Below, one piece after another: positions 46,301 to 51,995 of a DNA stretch of 64,000 nucleotides. Under the pieces are notes generated by a model. The model saw only the letters and a list, made by a program, of their open reading frames with translations. It did no database searches and was not told where the DNA came from. How positions within the stretch are numbered: the first letter of the stretch is position 1; every line of letters begins with the position of its first letter. Both the position numbers and the translations under genes were made by a program. The stretch is from NCBI RefSeq assembly GCF_000024005.1, contig NC_013132.1, positions 620,001 through 684,000 of the forward strand, in the 5' to 3' direction. Source of the stretch: Chitinophaga pinensis DSM 2588. Its GTDB lineage: Bacteria; Bacteroidota; Bacteroidia; Chitinophagales; Chitinophagaceae.

Positions 46301-47642
46301 TGAGACGCACTTTAGGCGAAGTACCGAGTCCGAGACCCAGTACATTAACACCAACAGTAGTAGCACCCAGATTGATCACATCGTTATTAGCGACATCATT
46401 ATTAAATGTTTGTATCTGGATAGCGGACAATGCGCCGAGTGAAACGATCTGACCCGGAATATCCACGTCCAGTACAATGACATCGCCGGCTTTGTAGTCG
46501 CCGGGAAACTTCAGGAGTTGTCCGACAGCAGTCAGTGCACCTACCGGTAATTGCAGCATGGAAGCTGTGGTGGTATCCGCGTCAACAGCTGCGGCAGGGT
46601 TATCTACATAGCAGAGCGCACAGGCAATACCACCGGTGATAGGGCTTACCTGCTGATCAGCATATGTCCAGATAGGACCGACGCCACCGCTCACACGCAC
46701 TGTAACAGGGGTACGTACCGGACTAACCAGACCATCCAGGGGATTGGTGGCTGCCACGTAATAAGTAGTACTGCGTTTCAGCGGAGGCGTGGTAAATCCG
46801 GCGCCATTAAACACGGGCGTACCACCTTCGGGGGTGGTATACCATGAATAGGTGGCGTTAGGAATTCTGATAGAAGGAGAGAAGGTAACAGTAGCATTGG
46901 AAGTGATAGCAGGATTCGCAGGACTTACTGTTACAGGAATAAATGCGGCAGCTTCATATACACGCAGAGAAGTAAAGGTGCTGACCAGCGTTGATAAACT
47001 GATCTGTACTTCATCAAAAGCATGCGTGACAGGAGCTGTTACGCGAAATTTCGGCGTAGAACCAAGACCGAGACCTAAGAGGTCGAGGCGGATCTGGGAA
47101 CTATTCAGCGGGGTAGCGTCATTATTAGATACGCCTCCATTAAAGGAGGTCACAGAAAGTGCGGAAAGTAACTGCTGGGAGTAGATCTGGTCAGGTATTT
47201 CCAGGTCGAAGGCCACCTGGTCACCAGCCTGATAACTACCACTGAACTTTAGCTTTAATCCAACCCCTCCTGCAGCGCCTACCGGTAGTACGAGTGTAGC
47301 GGCAGTATTGGGATTGGCGTCAATGGCATTAGCCCCATCGTCAACACGACACAATGCACAGGCAAGGCCGAAGGTGACAAAGGACTGACTGCCGGCGTAG
47401 CTCCATAGTGGCCCATCGGCAGCGCCGGCATTACGCCAGGCATTTGGTAGTAATGGTGCATAGGGGTGATGCAATAGGTAATTGTCCAACCTGGAGATTG
47501 CGCCATCTTTGGGGACGGCTTTAGTTACGGGGAGCTTCTTATAGGAAGCCTTACCCACCGGTAACCCAACCAGCCAGACCAGGCAAAAGAAAATAAGAAT
47601 AAAAGCTCTTAACGGGCTTTTAGGAGTAGCTTTGAAATGCAT
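34353..47642 (-). CDS. Giant Ig-repeat surface adhesin with type B T9SS sorting domain
   Basis: A 4,429-residue protein from the ATG at 47642 (a TTG three codons upstream is less likely). Signal peptide about 1-32. By my count it has nine copies of a domain of about 160 residues that I cannot name, each with a CxxC near its start (CALC, CAAC, CLLC, CVGC, CVLC), then A(V/A)D.D..TAS, an AGD/GDS stretch, NND and a FDxxxV block. About 32 Ig-like domains of the Ig_7/CHU type (CxGxxATL ... YRWYT ... GG ... TTYYVEA) follow in groups. An Fn3-like domain precedes the last 90 residues (FVPNLFTPNGDGFNDV ... GWDG ... PVGVYIW), a CHU_C/type B sorting domain. Probably a SprB-like filamentous adhesin; no catalytic motif seen. 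First gene of an operon with porP and porE. Confidence 0.92.
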   Translation of the reverse strand: MHFKATPKSPLRAFILIFFCLVWLVGLPVGKASYKKLPVTKAVPKDGAISRLDNYLLHHPYAPLLPNAWRNAGAADGPLWSYAGSQSFVTFGLACALCRVDDGANAIDANPNTAATLVLPVGAAGGVGLKLKFSGSYQAGDQVAFDLEIPDQIYSQQLLSALSVTSFNGGVSNNDATPLNSSQIRLDLLGLGLGSTPKFRVTAPVTHAFDEVQISLSTLVSTFTSLRVYEAAAFIPVTVSPANPAITSNATVTFSPSIRIPNATYSWYTTPEGGTPVFNGAGFTTPPLKRSTTYYVAATNPLDGLVSPVRTPVTVRVSGGVGPIWTYADQQVSPITGGIACALCYVDNPAAAVDADTTTASMLQLPVGALTAVGQLLKFPGDYKAGDVIVLDVDIPGQIVSLGALSAIQIQTFNNDVANNDVINLGATTVGVNVLGLGLGTSPKVRLTIPVTKDFDAAQVSLTTAFTAFGSLRIYEAVATIPVKVSPAAPLITAGSSVTLSATTDGRIASPVYRWYTTPAGGTPVATGNSFPTPMLNRTTTYYAEAYSAADNLSSYVRTPVTVKVAGGPGTIWSYGQEEDGPFTSGVACAACAISTPEAAADGDTTTASTLTVPLGLAAYVGQLVKLPGVYQAGDSIVLFLEAPTENLVAVVLPKVRVTTFNNSIAGPAVSNNDAVTLDAPTVKLQLLGAGLNNARKFRVTIPATKTFDGVQVDFGGLVGASGSLKLYEVAAMIPVSVLPNPAKTPYNTGVTLTPSIRITNPTYNWYTTPTGGSPVFTGSGAFITPALIRNTTYYVEAKDPAGTASLVRTAVPVTIGGGTGPLWTYGTGQTGPITGGVACALCTITDPVFAADGDSTTASRLSLPLGIASTVGQKINFPGIYHSGDSIILILGSKPGFLADASLLGSIRITTSLNNVSNNDPQTLNNPLLKVNLLQTTAGISKFRVAIPVSKTFDAAQVDISSLLAVDNSLYIYEAIAMTPVTVTPSPATITAGQTATLNASLPSIPGVIFNWYETKEGGSPVHTGNSLTTPPLFQDKTYYVEAVSPTDGLISITRTAVEVDVNGATGNGPLSCSGATTESSGTGGLACLLCGTQNAALAVDNNTATASTIRLGVGALGYAYQDVVFPFKGKAGDSVRIGLGTTNGLLDLGVISGIGVGLGNGARPTDAEMAGLSSPLLTIRLLDGVQQNAYTFVANKDFDRIEIRVNAVVGALTSLNLYYAQVVTPIVQPAVATAYVCTGSPATLSVVAPTGYTYRWYTAYTGGSPVGYGATFVTPAITKDTTYFVEAAGADSCGSERRTPVQIKTGLPGVTVTPSSASVEEGTTPTFNIVSPNPTYQYNWYSAPTGGTPVFVGTQFTVPPVTGNVTYYAEAVAQGNTNCRSLRTPVSITLNGDGGPSNPGDIDCGGATSQQSITSGICVGCYVEKQDSAVDNSSQTASIIHTILGVGANIQQSLIFPAPGVKGDSIRIKLGFTTGLADLNALAGIQISSSNGGTLNADQVTLNAGTLNLQLLNGNRDLVYSFAPGAAFDRVNIKLNGLATALTALKVYSAQIYAGTPTVEKDTVYICQGTTGTLRATGPGTTFRWYNQPAGGTVLGTGATFQVSDMTNAIYYVESISSAGCVNPVRKPVYVIVGLPQPLVSPTVRTINAGQTATFTVTSPNPAYQYTWYDAPAGGNVVQSNSSTFTTPALSAAAVYYVEVKDPSNNCTSSARTRVQVDINLPTEPTPCSYAKQQVSPVISGVCLLCSVADPALAVDENSNSASTITATVSALGYVGQLLQFDNTYPAGDSVTLDLEIPGQLADVTLLGGIRLETYNGSTPNADAVFLNNPTVHLTLLNTGNKFRVTLPVSKAFNGVMISINGVLAALTSVKIYFAAVVTPRPVVTVASVDVCSGSTATLNATTANGADLAWYAAAVGGTALQTGPTYTTGALTASATYYVAAGRFGCANPTRVPVRVNVGAAPAAPTAAGRSVCTGSPASLLATAPAGATFRWYTAPTGGTLLSSTANYTTNALTADTAFYVEADNNGCKSVTRTRVPVTVSPAPANLTVTPLNTTVSVGQGAIFTAFATGTNVIYKWYNAAGDSIYTGAVFNTGPLTATTTFSVVAVNTSGCISGPRVSVTATVVPGGNDIPCDAATSEQHTSNGVCVGCFVENPALAVDNSTATKSTLHVALGLLNGYVQQSLVFPQISELNDSTVIGLSFDASLADIGLLSTVEIGSYNGATSNNDFVSLNSPLVKVALLGGSQQALVGFKPKALFDRIVVRLNSGVATALSAVSVNFASRVVGLPVVQGDTICAGNRANLTASGPANVSFRWYTTATGGTAIFTGTAYQTPALTANTTYYVEAVKTSLNCPNLQRVPVTAIVDPVPDAPALDTTALTICSGSTATFNVKPVAGITYRWYTALTGGTAFFTGTSYTTPALTATTVYYIEASNATGCATTTRTRVTANVIDQPAVPVVTPTSASICANNSTQLVATSATPGVIFRWYTTATGGTSVFEGASFQTPVLTATTTYYVAAVTGACSSASRTAATVTVNAVPAAPTVTTVPANGQVVSGQTATLTASSTTPGVTYAWFTVATGGSSVATGPTFTTPALTSNITYYVEAVAVAGSCPSQRTAVPLTVTVAPNTACDFANAQTNSTTAVCVLCSVQDAANTTDADINNFSILSVPLAAGSGSVQQSLIFPDAAAAGDSVRIVLELPAQVVDAGLLSSLEVSSFNGANPNNDAVLLNNSSVSVRLLTGSSKFTVAFAPGGTYDRVQVRLRAGIIAALVKANVYYATRQVSAPAVAVRNVTICSGNTATLTATGSAVSSLEWYTQPVGGTKVGDGGSFTTPQLTATTTYYVQSVRTSNNCANPNRVSVTVSVVPGLVTPTVTNATICAGQQATLTATVTGQNIQTRWYSAPIGGTLLFTGTTYVTNALNTDTAFYVETGNGSCILSARVRATVSVGAAAPTPVLEAQNVDICSGSTATFRVVSPAAGVTYRWYTALTGGTPVSTGATFTTGALTATTVYYVEAINNASQCGAASARVAATASVALNPGTPVLQTASVQVCAGQDATLAILNPQGTLTYQWYDAATGGTLLATGPTFVVRAANASADYYVQAVNSNGCISTGVRAKASVVVTPAPGTPTVVSTAVNICRGATAALAVQNPNNSFTYRWYTTATGGTAAGTGATFTTPVINADTDYYVEATSGNCSSAVRARVSVVVSDPAPTPTLESANLSVCTGAAATLRVTSLTTGITYNWYTTATGGTPVFSGPEFTTAPLTTTTVYYVEAVNTASGCGASGARVSATVTVVPRPVTTAVVSNSIDVCSGQNTILFIQDPQDNLAYQWYDAPTGGTLVSTGPVFVVYAITSNITYYVQAVNANGCANAGARVAVAINVTPAPATPVTASDVTACPGTTIDLAVQNPNAALTYNWYTTATGGTAAGTGATFTTPVINAATTYYVEASNGNCSSATRAAVNITLSSAPPVPTLESNNVNICTGASATLRVTSSTTGVTYNWYTAATGGTPAFSGPEFVTPNLTASTTYYVQAVSTNSQCAGTSARVAVTVTVNQIPGTPVLTAANVSICAGRDVTLSVQSPQTGVDYQWFNAATNGTLVFTGNSFTITGVTATANYYVQAVNAGGCVNAGARATATITVTPAPATPVTASAVNTCPGTTVDLTVQNPDAALTYNWYTAATGGTLAGTGSTFTTPVITAPTTYYVEATNGNCSSATRAAVSVTVSSVPPVPTLESNNVNTCTGGTARLRVTSSTTGVTYNWYTTATGGTAVFSGPEFVTPNLNASTTYYVEAVSTNSQCAGSSARAAVTVTVGQSPDVPVLTAASVRVCAGQDVTLSVQSPQAGIDYQWFDAANGGTLVFTGTTFTATAVTANVSYYVQAASGTTCVSASRATGSIVVDAAAPTPDVVSANVVTCVGGTATLNVLNPDAALTYRWYDAPDNGTLLATGPEYTTTSLNGNTTFYVEALNGSGCSSQARKGVTVTIVNTIDAPLADGATICAGTSALLSVKNAQAGISYKWYEAAIGGTAGFTGAEFTTPQLNTSMTYYVEASSGGCVSQSRTIVQVTVNTTPTAPVVASASVTACQGQTATLSVQNPNAALTYRWYTTPTGGTAAGTGSTFITPPINANVTYYVEALNASGCASAARTTVNVNVGAPANNATVTGNEAGICPGATATLTASSTTPNAGFRWYTTATGGTAVATTAAFTTPALNQNTTYYVEVVSAGGCTSSSRIAVQVNILEALDAPVVTVSETTPTQVTFQWAAVPGAVSYEVTLDNGITYIVPSAGAAGLTHVVSGLTPTQSVTIRVRALGDADCETSALSAAVTGKAENPQGNKIFVPNLFTPNGDGFNDVHYVYGNTIANVVVRYYNQFGQQIFETKDQRTGWDGTMGGRQQPVGVYIWVLRATLQDGSVVNMKGTVTIVR
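36424..38763 (-). repeat. 777-bp tandem super-repeat within the adhesin gene
   Basis: The landmark encoding LES(N/A) begins its matching bases at 36424, 37201 and 37978 (spacing 777 and 777), and the same position in the next unit is at 38758 (780). Each unit encodes three Ig domains (about 259 residues). Neighbouring units are still very similar at DNA level, so recent duplication or gene conversion is likely. Confidence 0.85.
44378..47360 (-). repeat. Tandem CxxC-domain plus Ig units in the adhesin N-terminal part
   Basis: The CxxC landmark recurs at 47360, 46622, 45878, 45125 and 44378, spacings 738, 744, 753 and 747 bp. The first four units each encode one CxxC domain and one Ig domain (246-251 residues). 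Confidence 0.8.
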
Positions 47643-47918
47643 AGCAATCAATTGGTTCGGGTTATAAAGCGTGTATGTTTTTCACGGTTTGAAATACAGT
47701 TTCTCGTACCACGGATTCTGGTTTTTGAACTCTTTATAGGCAGGCTATGAAACTTGGGGATAAGGATAAGTGAGCTACCAAGGCTGATTTAACAATTGCA
47801 TGAAACACGTAGGTCGTCCTTATACAGTTGTTTTTGTTAAAAAAATGTAAAACAACAAAGCGAAAGTATGTAGGGGCTACGATTTAAAGGAGGTTCTTTT
47901 TATTCAGTATAGAAAATA

Positions 47919-48273
47919 CCGTTCATTTCGTTCATTCGTTGGTTTTCGAACGTTCATTTTCATTCAAAAGCTAATGGTAACGGAAATTATTACTATGATA
48001 AGGGGGTTGTCAGTCAGGGAAGAAGTTCATTATCAAACGATAGATCATGCGAAAAATTGCCTGGTATGACTACTCATTATTTTTACCAGGGTAGTCCTTG
48101 CTATTAAACACACTCAAATAGATAAGCAGTACTAATCAAACAAAAAAAATATTCCAGCCTGATAATGTTACCAGTGACTTTAGCGAGCCGTGCCAGAAAC
48201 AATTAATTTTCAGATAGTTAATTAACTATCAAGCAATATTATATTCCGTTCATTCTAATCTGTTTTGTTCATT
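47919..48273. promoter_or_regulatory. Repeated GTTCATT motifs
   Basis: CCGTTCATT at 47919 and 48246, and GTTCATT at 47930, 47952 and 48267: five copies in about 350 bp. The same motif occurs twice on the opposite strand at 62702-62736 and as the palindrome CGTTCATGAACG at 63386-63397. Confidence 0.5.
48213..48230. promoter_or_regulatory. 18-bp perfect palindrome, candidate operator
   Basis: GATAGTTAATTAACTATC, 90 bp before the first ATG of the STAND ATPase gene. Perfect symmetry over 18 bp suggests a binding site for a dimeric regulator. Confidence 0.6.
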
Positions 48274-48319
48274 TCATCCATTTTTTATTCAAATAAATCT
48301 GAACTAAAAATGGATACGT

Positions 48320-50956
48320 ATGTTTACTTTCGAGAACCGAAATCCATTTACTCAAAATCCATTTTCTTGTCCCCATATGATAGATCTCTCCTATGACTTT
48401 ATCATAACTCTGCAAAATGAAGTATCAAGAAAGTTCGGCGCTGACACAATTACGCCCAGCGATTGCAAAAGACTCTCTGATCTCATTAGGGATGAAACTA
48501 CCAAGGCCGTCAGCGAGACCACTCTAAAAAGAGTATTCGGTTTTGCAACGACCAAACATAGTTTTTCACGTTATACGCTAAATACCTTAGCGCAGTACTG
48601 TAATTACCGCGACTGGGACGATTTCCAGGCACAGCACTATGTGCAGACCGATGGTAATGAACTGAACGACAGCAAATGGCTCGACCTTAAAAATAAGGCT
48701 GTCACCATCTCCCACTATACAATCCTCACACTGAAAAACAGATCAGGTATCCCATTCGCACTAACGGTGCCAAGGCCATCCTGCTTTGCCCATATTGAAC
48801 GTTTCCTGGAAAGCGACTATGCTGCCACAGCGCTGATCGCTCCTTCCGGCTGGGGTAAATCAGTGACCCTCGTACATATGGCAGAACACTTCTGGTTCAG
48901 TAAAGACGCCAAGTATAAAAAGGATATCTGCTGGTTTATTCATGCACACGCTGCCGGTAGTCTCCTGCTAAGAGGATTCTCACTGGCCACCTGGCTCGAT
49001 AATCAGCTGAACCTCGGTACAGGAGAAAACTTCCGTGAATATTTTGCCAGCCATTTTGATAAGATACGGGGAAGGCTGATCTTAATTATTGACGGATTTG
49101 ACGAGATCGCAGTAGCTGGTGATAAACTGAAACTGCTATATACCAAACTGGAGGAATTCGTTTATTCGAACGATCTTTTCCCTTGGGTAAAAGTGATCCT
49201 GTCCATCCGCAGCAGTACTTGGTCAGACATATTCCAGCATTCACTACAATACCCTGCCTTCCGCAGATATTGGTACCTCGGCCCCGAAATGGACGAAGAA
49301 ACCAGCATCAATGTCCCTTATCTGACAGAACAGGAAGTCAAGTCCGTATTATATAATCACCGTATTGATCCGGCTACCGTACGGACCTTTAGTGAGGGAT
49401 TCCTGCAAAAACTGCGGTATCCTTACTATCTCCAGCTGTTCTGTCAGTTGAATACGGGCCCCGGACAAACGTTTGTCAATGAACATCTCAGCCTTTTTGA
49501 GATGATCTCCAAATTTGTGCAGATCAAGGTATTCAATTCCCCTACCAATACCTTCAAGGTCAAGATCATAGAAAAGCTTTTATGGTTGCTGGACCTGGGT
49601 AAAGCGGGACAATACACAGATAAAAATCTGCTGCTCAATAAAAACGCCGACCTGTTCCCCGCCTATAAAGAATTACTCGCCGATAATATATTGGTAGAAG
49701 AGAACCTCAGTCAGGAGGTCATGTTCCTGGTAAAAGTGCGGTTTGCCCACCAGTTCCTGCTGGAATATTTTGCCGCAATGCATTATATCAAACACGCCAA
49801 TGACGTGATAGAAGATACCATGCTGCAAAAGATCACCAGACAACTACCTGCATCGTCCTATAGGGTAGGGGTTTTCAAATGGATCGTGCGGTATGCTATT
49901 AATAATGGACAACTGGAAGGTATTCACAAAATATTCTACCTGCCGCTGAGCACGATGGAAAAGTCCTACCTGTTGGAATACCTTGCCGTTCATTACCAGC
50001 ATGAAGGAGAAAAACAGATGCAGCTCAGCGCCGTATTCCCTCAAGGGTACTTCCGTAAAAATCCATTGAGCCGTATCATTAATGACAACTTCCTGCACTT
50101 CGGAAAAAAACGGGTACTAACCGCCCTGCTCGACCTTTCAGAAGTAGCGGAAGACAAACTGAAGATCCGTAGTATCCTTTTCACTATGTCCATGCTGCAG
50201 CTGGATGCAGAACATTGTGAGATGGAACTGAACAGTATCAAAAAGCTGATCCCACGCGATACCATAGATGATGAAATATGGGTGTCTCCCTATGACCTCT
50301 ATCTATTTATCTACGAATACATGAAATTCGGGATCATCAACGAGAGCATTAAAGACAAAATATATAATTATCCACGCTACCTGACCGGTAGTACACGCCA
50401 TGCACCGACTGTCGCACAGGAGATGGTATTTCGTCTGAGCGGTCTGGCTTTCGCCATGCTCACAGACTACACCCATATGTTCAATTATACCAAACGGATA
50501 TTTGAATGTTATCCATCACTGGCACATCAGCGCACGAACCCGTTAAGATTGTCACTTTTGTGCTGGCAGGCATATGCCCACCTGGGCCTGAATAACCTGC
50601 CTATGGCCAGCAAAATATGTCTGCACACCGAAAAACTGATACGCAATTATTCCTTTGACTTTACCAACGGACGCCATATTGAAGTTTTACAGAAACTGAT
50701 CATGGCAGAAGTGTATTATGAGGAAAATGAATTGAACAGAGCTATCCGCACAGCAGAAACTGCTATCGAAATTTCACAGAAGATGGACTTCAAACTGCTA
50801 TTGCTGACCGGCTACAAACTACTTGGTAAAATGTATCCACAGGCACGTTTCGAAAAACAATATAATCAGGCACAACAACAAATCACACTGATCAATAAAA
50901 GCACCTCATTTAAGCACTTTGACAGGATACTGACAGCTGCCGCAAAAACTAACTAA
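48320..50956 (+). CDS. NACHT/STAND-type ATPase with HTH-like N-terminus and helical-repeat C-terminus
   Basis: An 878-residue protein. Residues about 20-108 form a small helical domain with a helix-turn-helix look (SETTLKRVFGFA ... YTLNTLAQYCNY) that I have seen as a leader in other Bacteroidota proteins. Residues 165-330 hold a P-loop NTPase: Walker A APSGWGKS (174-181), Walker B LILIIDGFDEI (253-263) with the DGFDE form usual for NACHT, and a sensor-like VILSIRSSTW (292-301). After it come a winged-helix-like region with RFAHQFLLEYFAA and a long helical part with TPR-like repeats (about 690-860). Such proteins act as ligand-triggered switches, either gene regulators or antiviral sensors. 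No effector domain (nuclease, TIR, protease) is visible. Start could also be the ATG at 48377. Confidence 0.82.
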   Translation: MFTFENRNPFTQNPFSCPHMIDLSYDFIITLQNEVSRKFGADTITPSDCKRLSDLIRDETTKAVSETTLKRVFGFATTKHSFSRYTLNTLAQYCNYRDWDDFQAQHYVQTDGNELNDSKWLDLKNKAVTISHYTILTLKNRSGIPFALTVPRPSCFAHIERFLESDYAATALIAPSGWGKSVTLVHMAEHFWFSKDAKYKKDICWFIHAHAAGSLLLRGFSLATWLDNQLNLGTGENFREYFASHFDKIRGRLILIIDGFDEIAVAGDKLKLLYTKLEEFVYSNDLFPWVKVILSIRSSTWSDIFQHSLQYPAFRRYWYLGPEMDEETSINVPYLTEQEVKSVLYNHRIDPATVRTFSEGFLQKLRYPYYLQLFCQLNTGPGQTFVNEHLSLFEMISKFVQIKVFNSPTNTFKVKIIEKLLWLLDLGKAGQYTDKNLLLNKNADLFPAYKELLADNILVEENLSQEVMFLVKVRFAHQFLLEYFAAMHYIKHANDVIEDTMLQKITRQLPASSYRVGVFKWIVRYAINNGQLEGIHKIFYLPLSTMEKSYLLEYLAVHYQHEGEKQMQLSAVFPQGYFRKNPLSRIINDNFLHFGKKRVLTALLDLSEVAEDKLKIRSILFTMSMLQLDAEHCEMELNSIKKLIPRDTIDDEIWVSPYDLYLFIYEYMKFGIINESIKDKIYNYPRYLTGSTRHAPTVAQEMVFRLSGLAFAMLTDYTHMFNYTKRIFECYPSLAHQRTNPLRLSLLCWQAYAHLGLNNLPMASKICLHTEKLIRNYSFDFTNGRHIEVLQKLIMAEVYYEENELNRAIRTAETAIEISQKMDFKLLLLTGYKLLGKMYPQARFEKQYNQAQQQITLINKSTSFKHFDRILTAAAKTN

Positions 50957-51043
50957 TTAACATTCAATACATTAAAAGCACAAATTCAGAGAAAAAAAGA
51001 CCATTTCCGATCGTATTTGCAAATTTTTAGAAGTCTTCTGGCA

Positions 51044-51051
51044 TAATTTTG
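51044..51051 (+). promoter_or_regulatory. -7 promoter element of the transglutaminase-ClC-Kef gene group
   Basis: TAATTTTG matches TAnnTTTG, 18 bp before the ATG at 51069; this placement also argues against the TTG start at 51057. Confidence 0.5.
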
Positions 51052-51068
51052 CGTTATTGCATACCATA

Positions 51069-51977
51069 ATGGCGATTGATGAAAGCAAATACACTACATT
51101 CCAACGATTTCTGCTCAATTTACTGAGCCTGCTTACTATTATACCATTAGCACCTTACCTGAACCGCTTTATTCCGCCGCTGGTAATGAATGGCTGGCAC
51201 ATGGATATGGTCGTTGCCGTACTGGTTACCTTTCTTTTTACCCGTCTGCTACTCTGGGTATTCAGACCATTAATTATCCCGGCTTTTTTCCTGGTATGCA
51301 CTATTCTTTGCATCAACTATTTCAACGACAATTATTCATTCAACAATGTATTGAATGATTATAAGGGGATGGTACAGGGGAACTGGGGCGCCAAGAATAA
51401 CAAACAATTTGACATCCTTAGCCTTTATCCCAGAAGGGTAGAAACCTATCGGGACAAAACCGTACGCGGCATCAGGGATAAGGTGAACTATAAAGACTCT
51501 CTTGTCAGAAACTTCTCTGTGGCACACTCCCTGGAAGATTTCGATGAATACTTTCCCAAGTATGGAAAAATCTCTCGCTACCTGGCATTATTCCATTATC
51601 TGAACCGGCATTTTAAATATGTACCGGATACTCACCGAGATGAATACTTTGCTACCCCCATGGAAACCATCCAGAACGGATTGGGAGGGGATTGTGACGA
51701 CCATTCTATTCTGATGGCGTCCTGCCTGCAATCTATCGGTGCACGCTGCCGTATTGTACTGATACAGGGACATGCCTATCCGGAGCTTTACTGCGGCAGC
51801 AAAGAAGAATTTGAGATCATCAAACAGGCGATCGTCACGCTATTTCCACATCCACCGATAAAAGAAATCCACTACCACGAAATGAAAGGCGAATATTGGA
51901 TAAACCTTGACTACACGGCTCGCCACCCTGGTGGTAAGTACATGAACGACAAGGTTTATGCATTGATTGAATTATGA
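51069..51977 (+). CDS. Membrane-anchored transglutaminase-like domain protein
   Basis: A 302-residue protein from the ATG at 51069. Two to three membrane segments in the first 82 residues (about 12-30, 44-60 and 64-81) precede a papain-like transglutaminase core: catalytic C209 in GGDCDDHSILMASCL, H235 in GHAYPELYCG and D281 in WINLDYTARH. Bacterial members act as peptidases or protein-modifying enzymes; the substrate is unknown. The catalytic triad looks complete. It starts a compact plus-strand group (18 bp to the ClC gene). Confidence 0.85.
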   Translation: MAIDESKYTTFQRFLLNLLSLLTIIPLAPYLNRFIPPLVMNGWHMDMVVAVLVTFLFTRLLLWVFRPLIIPAFFLVCTILCINYFNDNYSFNNVLNDYKGMVQGNWGAKNNKQFDILSLYPRRVETYRDKTVRGIRDKVNYKDSLVRNFSVAHSLEDFDEYFPKYGKISRYLALFHYLNRHFKYVPDTHRDEYFATPMETIQNGLGGDCDDHSILMASCLQSIGARCRIVLIQGHAYPELYCGSKEEFEIIKQAIVTLFPHPPIKEIHYHEMKGEYWINLDYTARHPGGKYMNDKVYALIEL

Positions 51978-51995
51978 TACTAGAACGCATTTGCC

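Larger units (their letters stand above)
47643..48319. other. Long divergent control region between the adhesin operon and the STAND ATPase gene
   Basis: 677 bp without a gene. It holds GTTCATT motifs (47919-47958 and 48246-48273), two overlapping potential hairpins (48060-48096: CCTGGTA/TACCAGG and GACTAC/GTAGTC, mutually exclusive) and an 18-bp palindrome (48213-48230). I could not find a full consensus promoter for either gene. Confidence 0.6.

Noticed and set aside
34353..47642. Regular repeats that look like a CRISPR or satellite array
   Set aside because: One long open frame with clear protein domains; period of hundreds of bases and in-frame.
48060..48096. Apparent H-type pseudoknot (CCTGGTA/TACCAGG interleaved with GACTAC/GTAGTC)
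   Set aside because: The linker that must cross the 7-bp stem is zero bases long, so both stems cannot form together. At best two alternative hairpins.
48320..50956. Defence island around the STAND ATPase
   Set aside because: No restriction, toxin, CRISPR, integrase or phage gene is nearby; neighbours are an adhesin operon and ion transporters. An antiphage role is kept only as an alternative.
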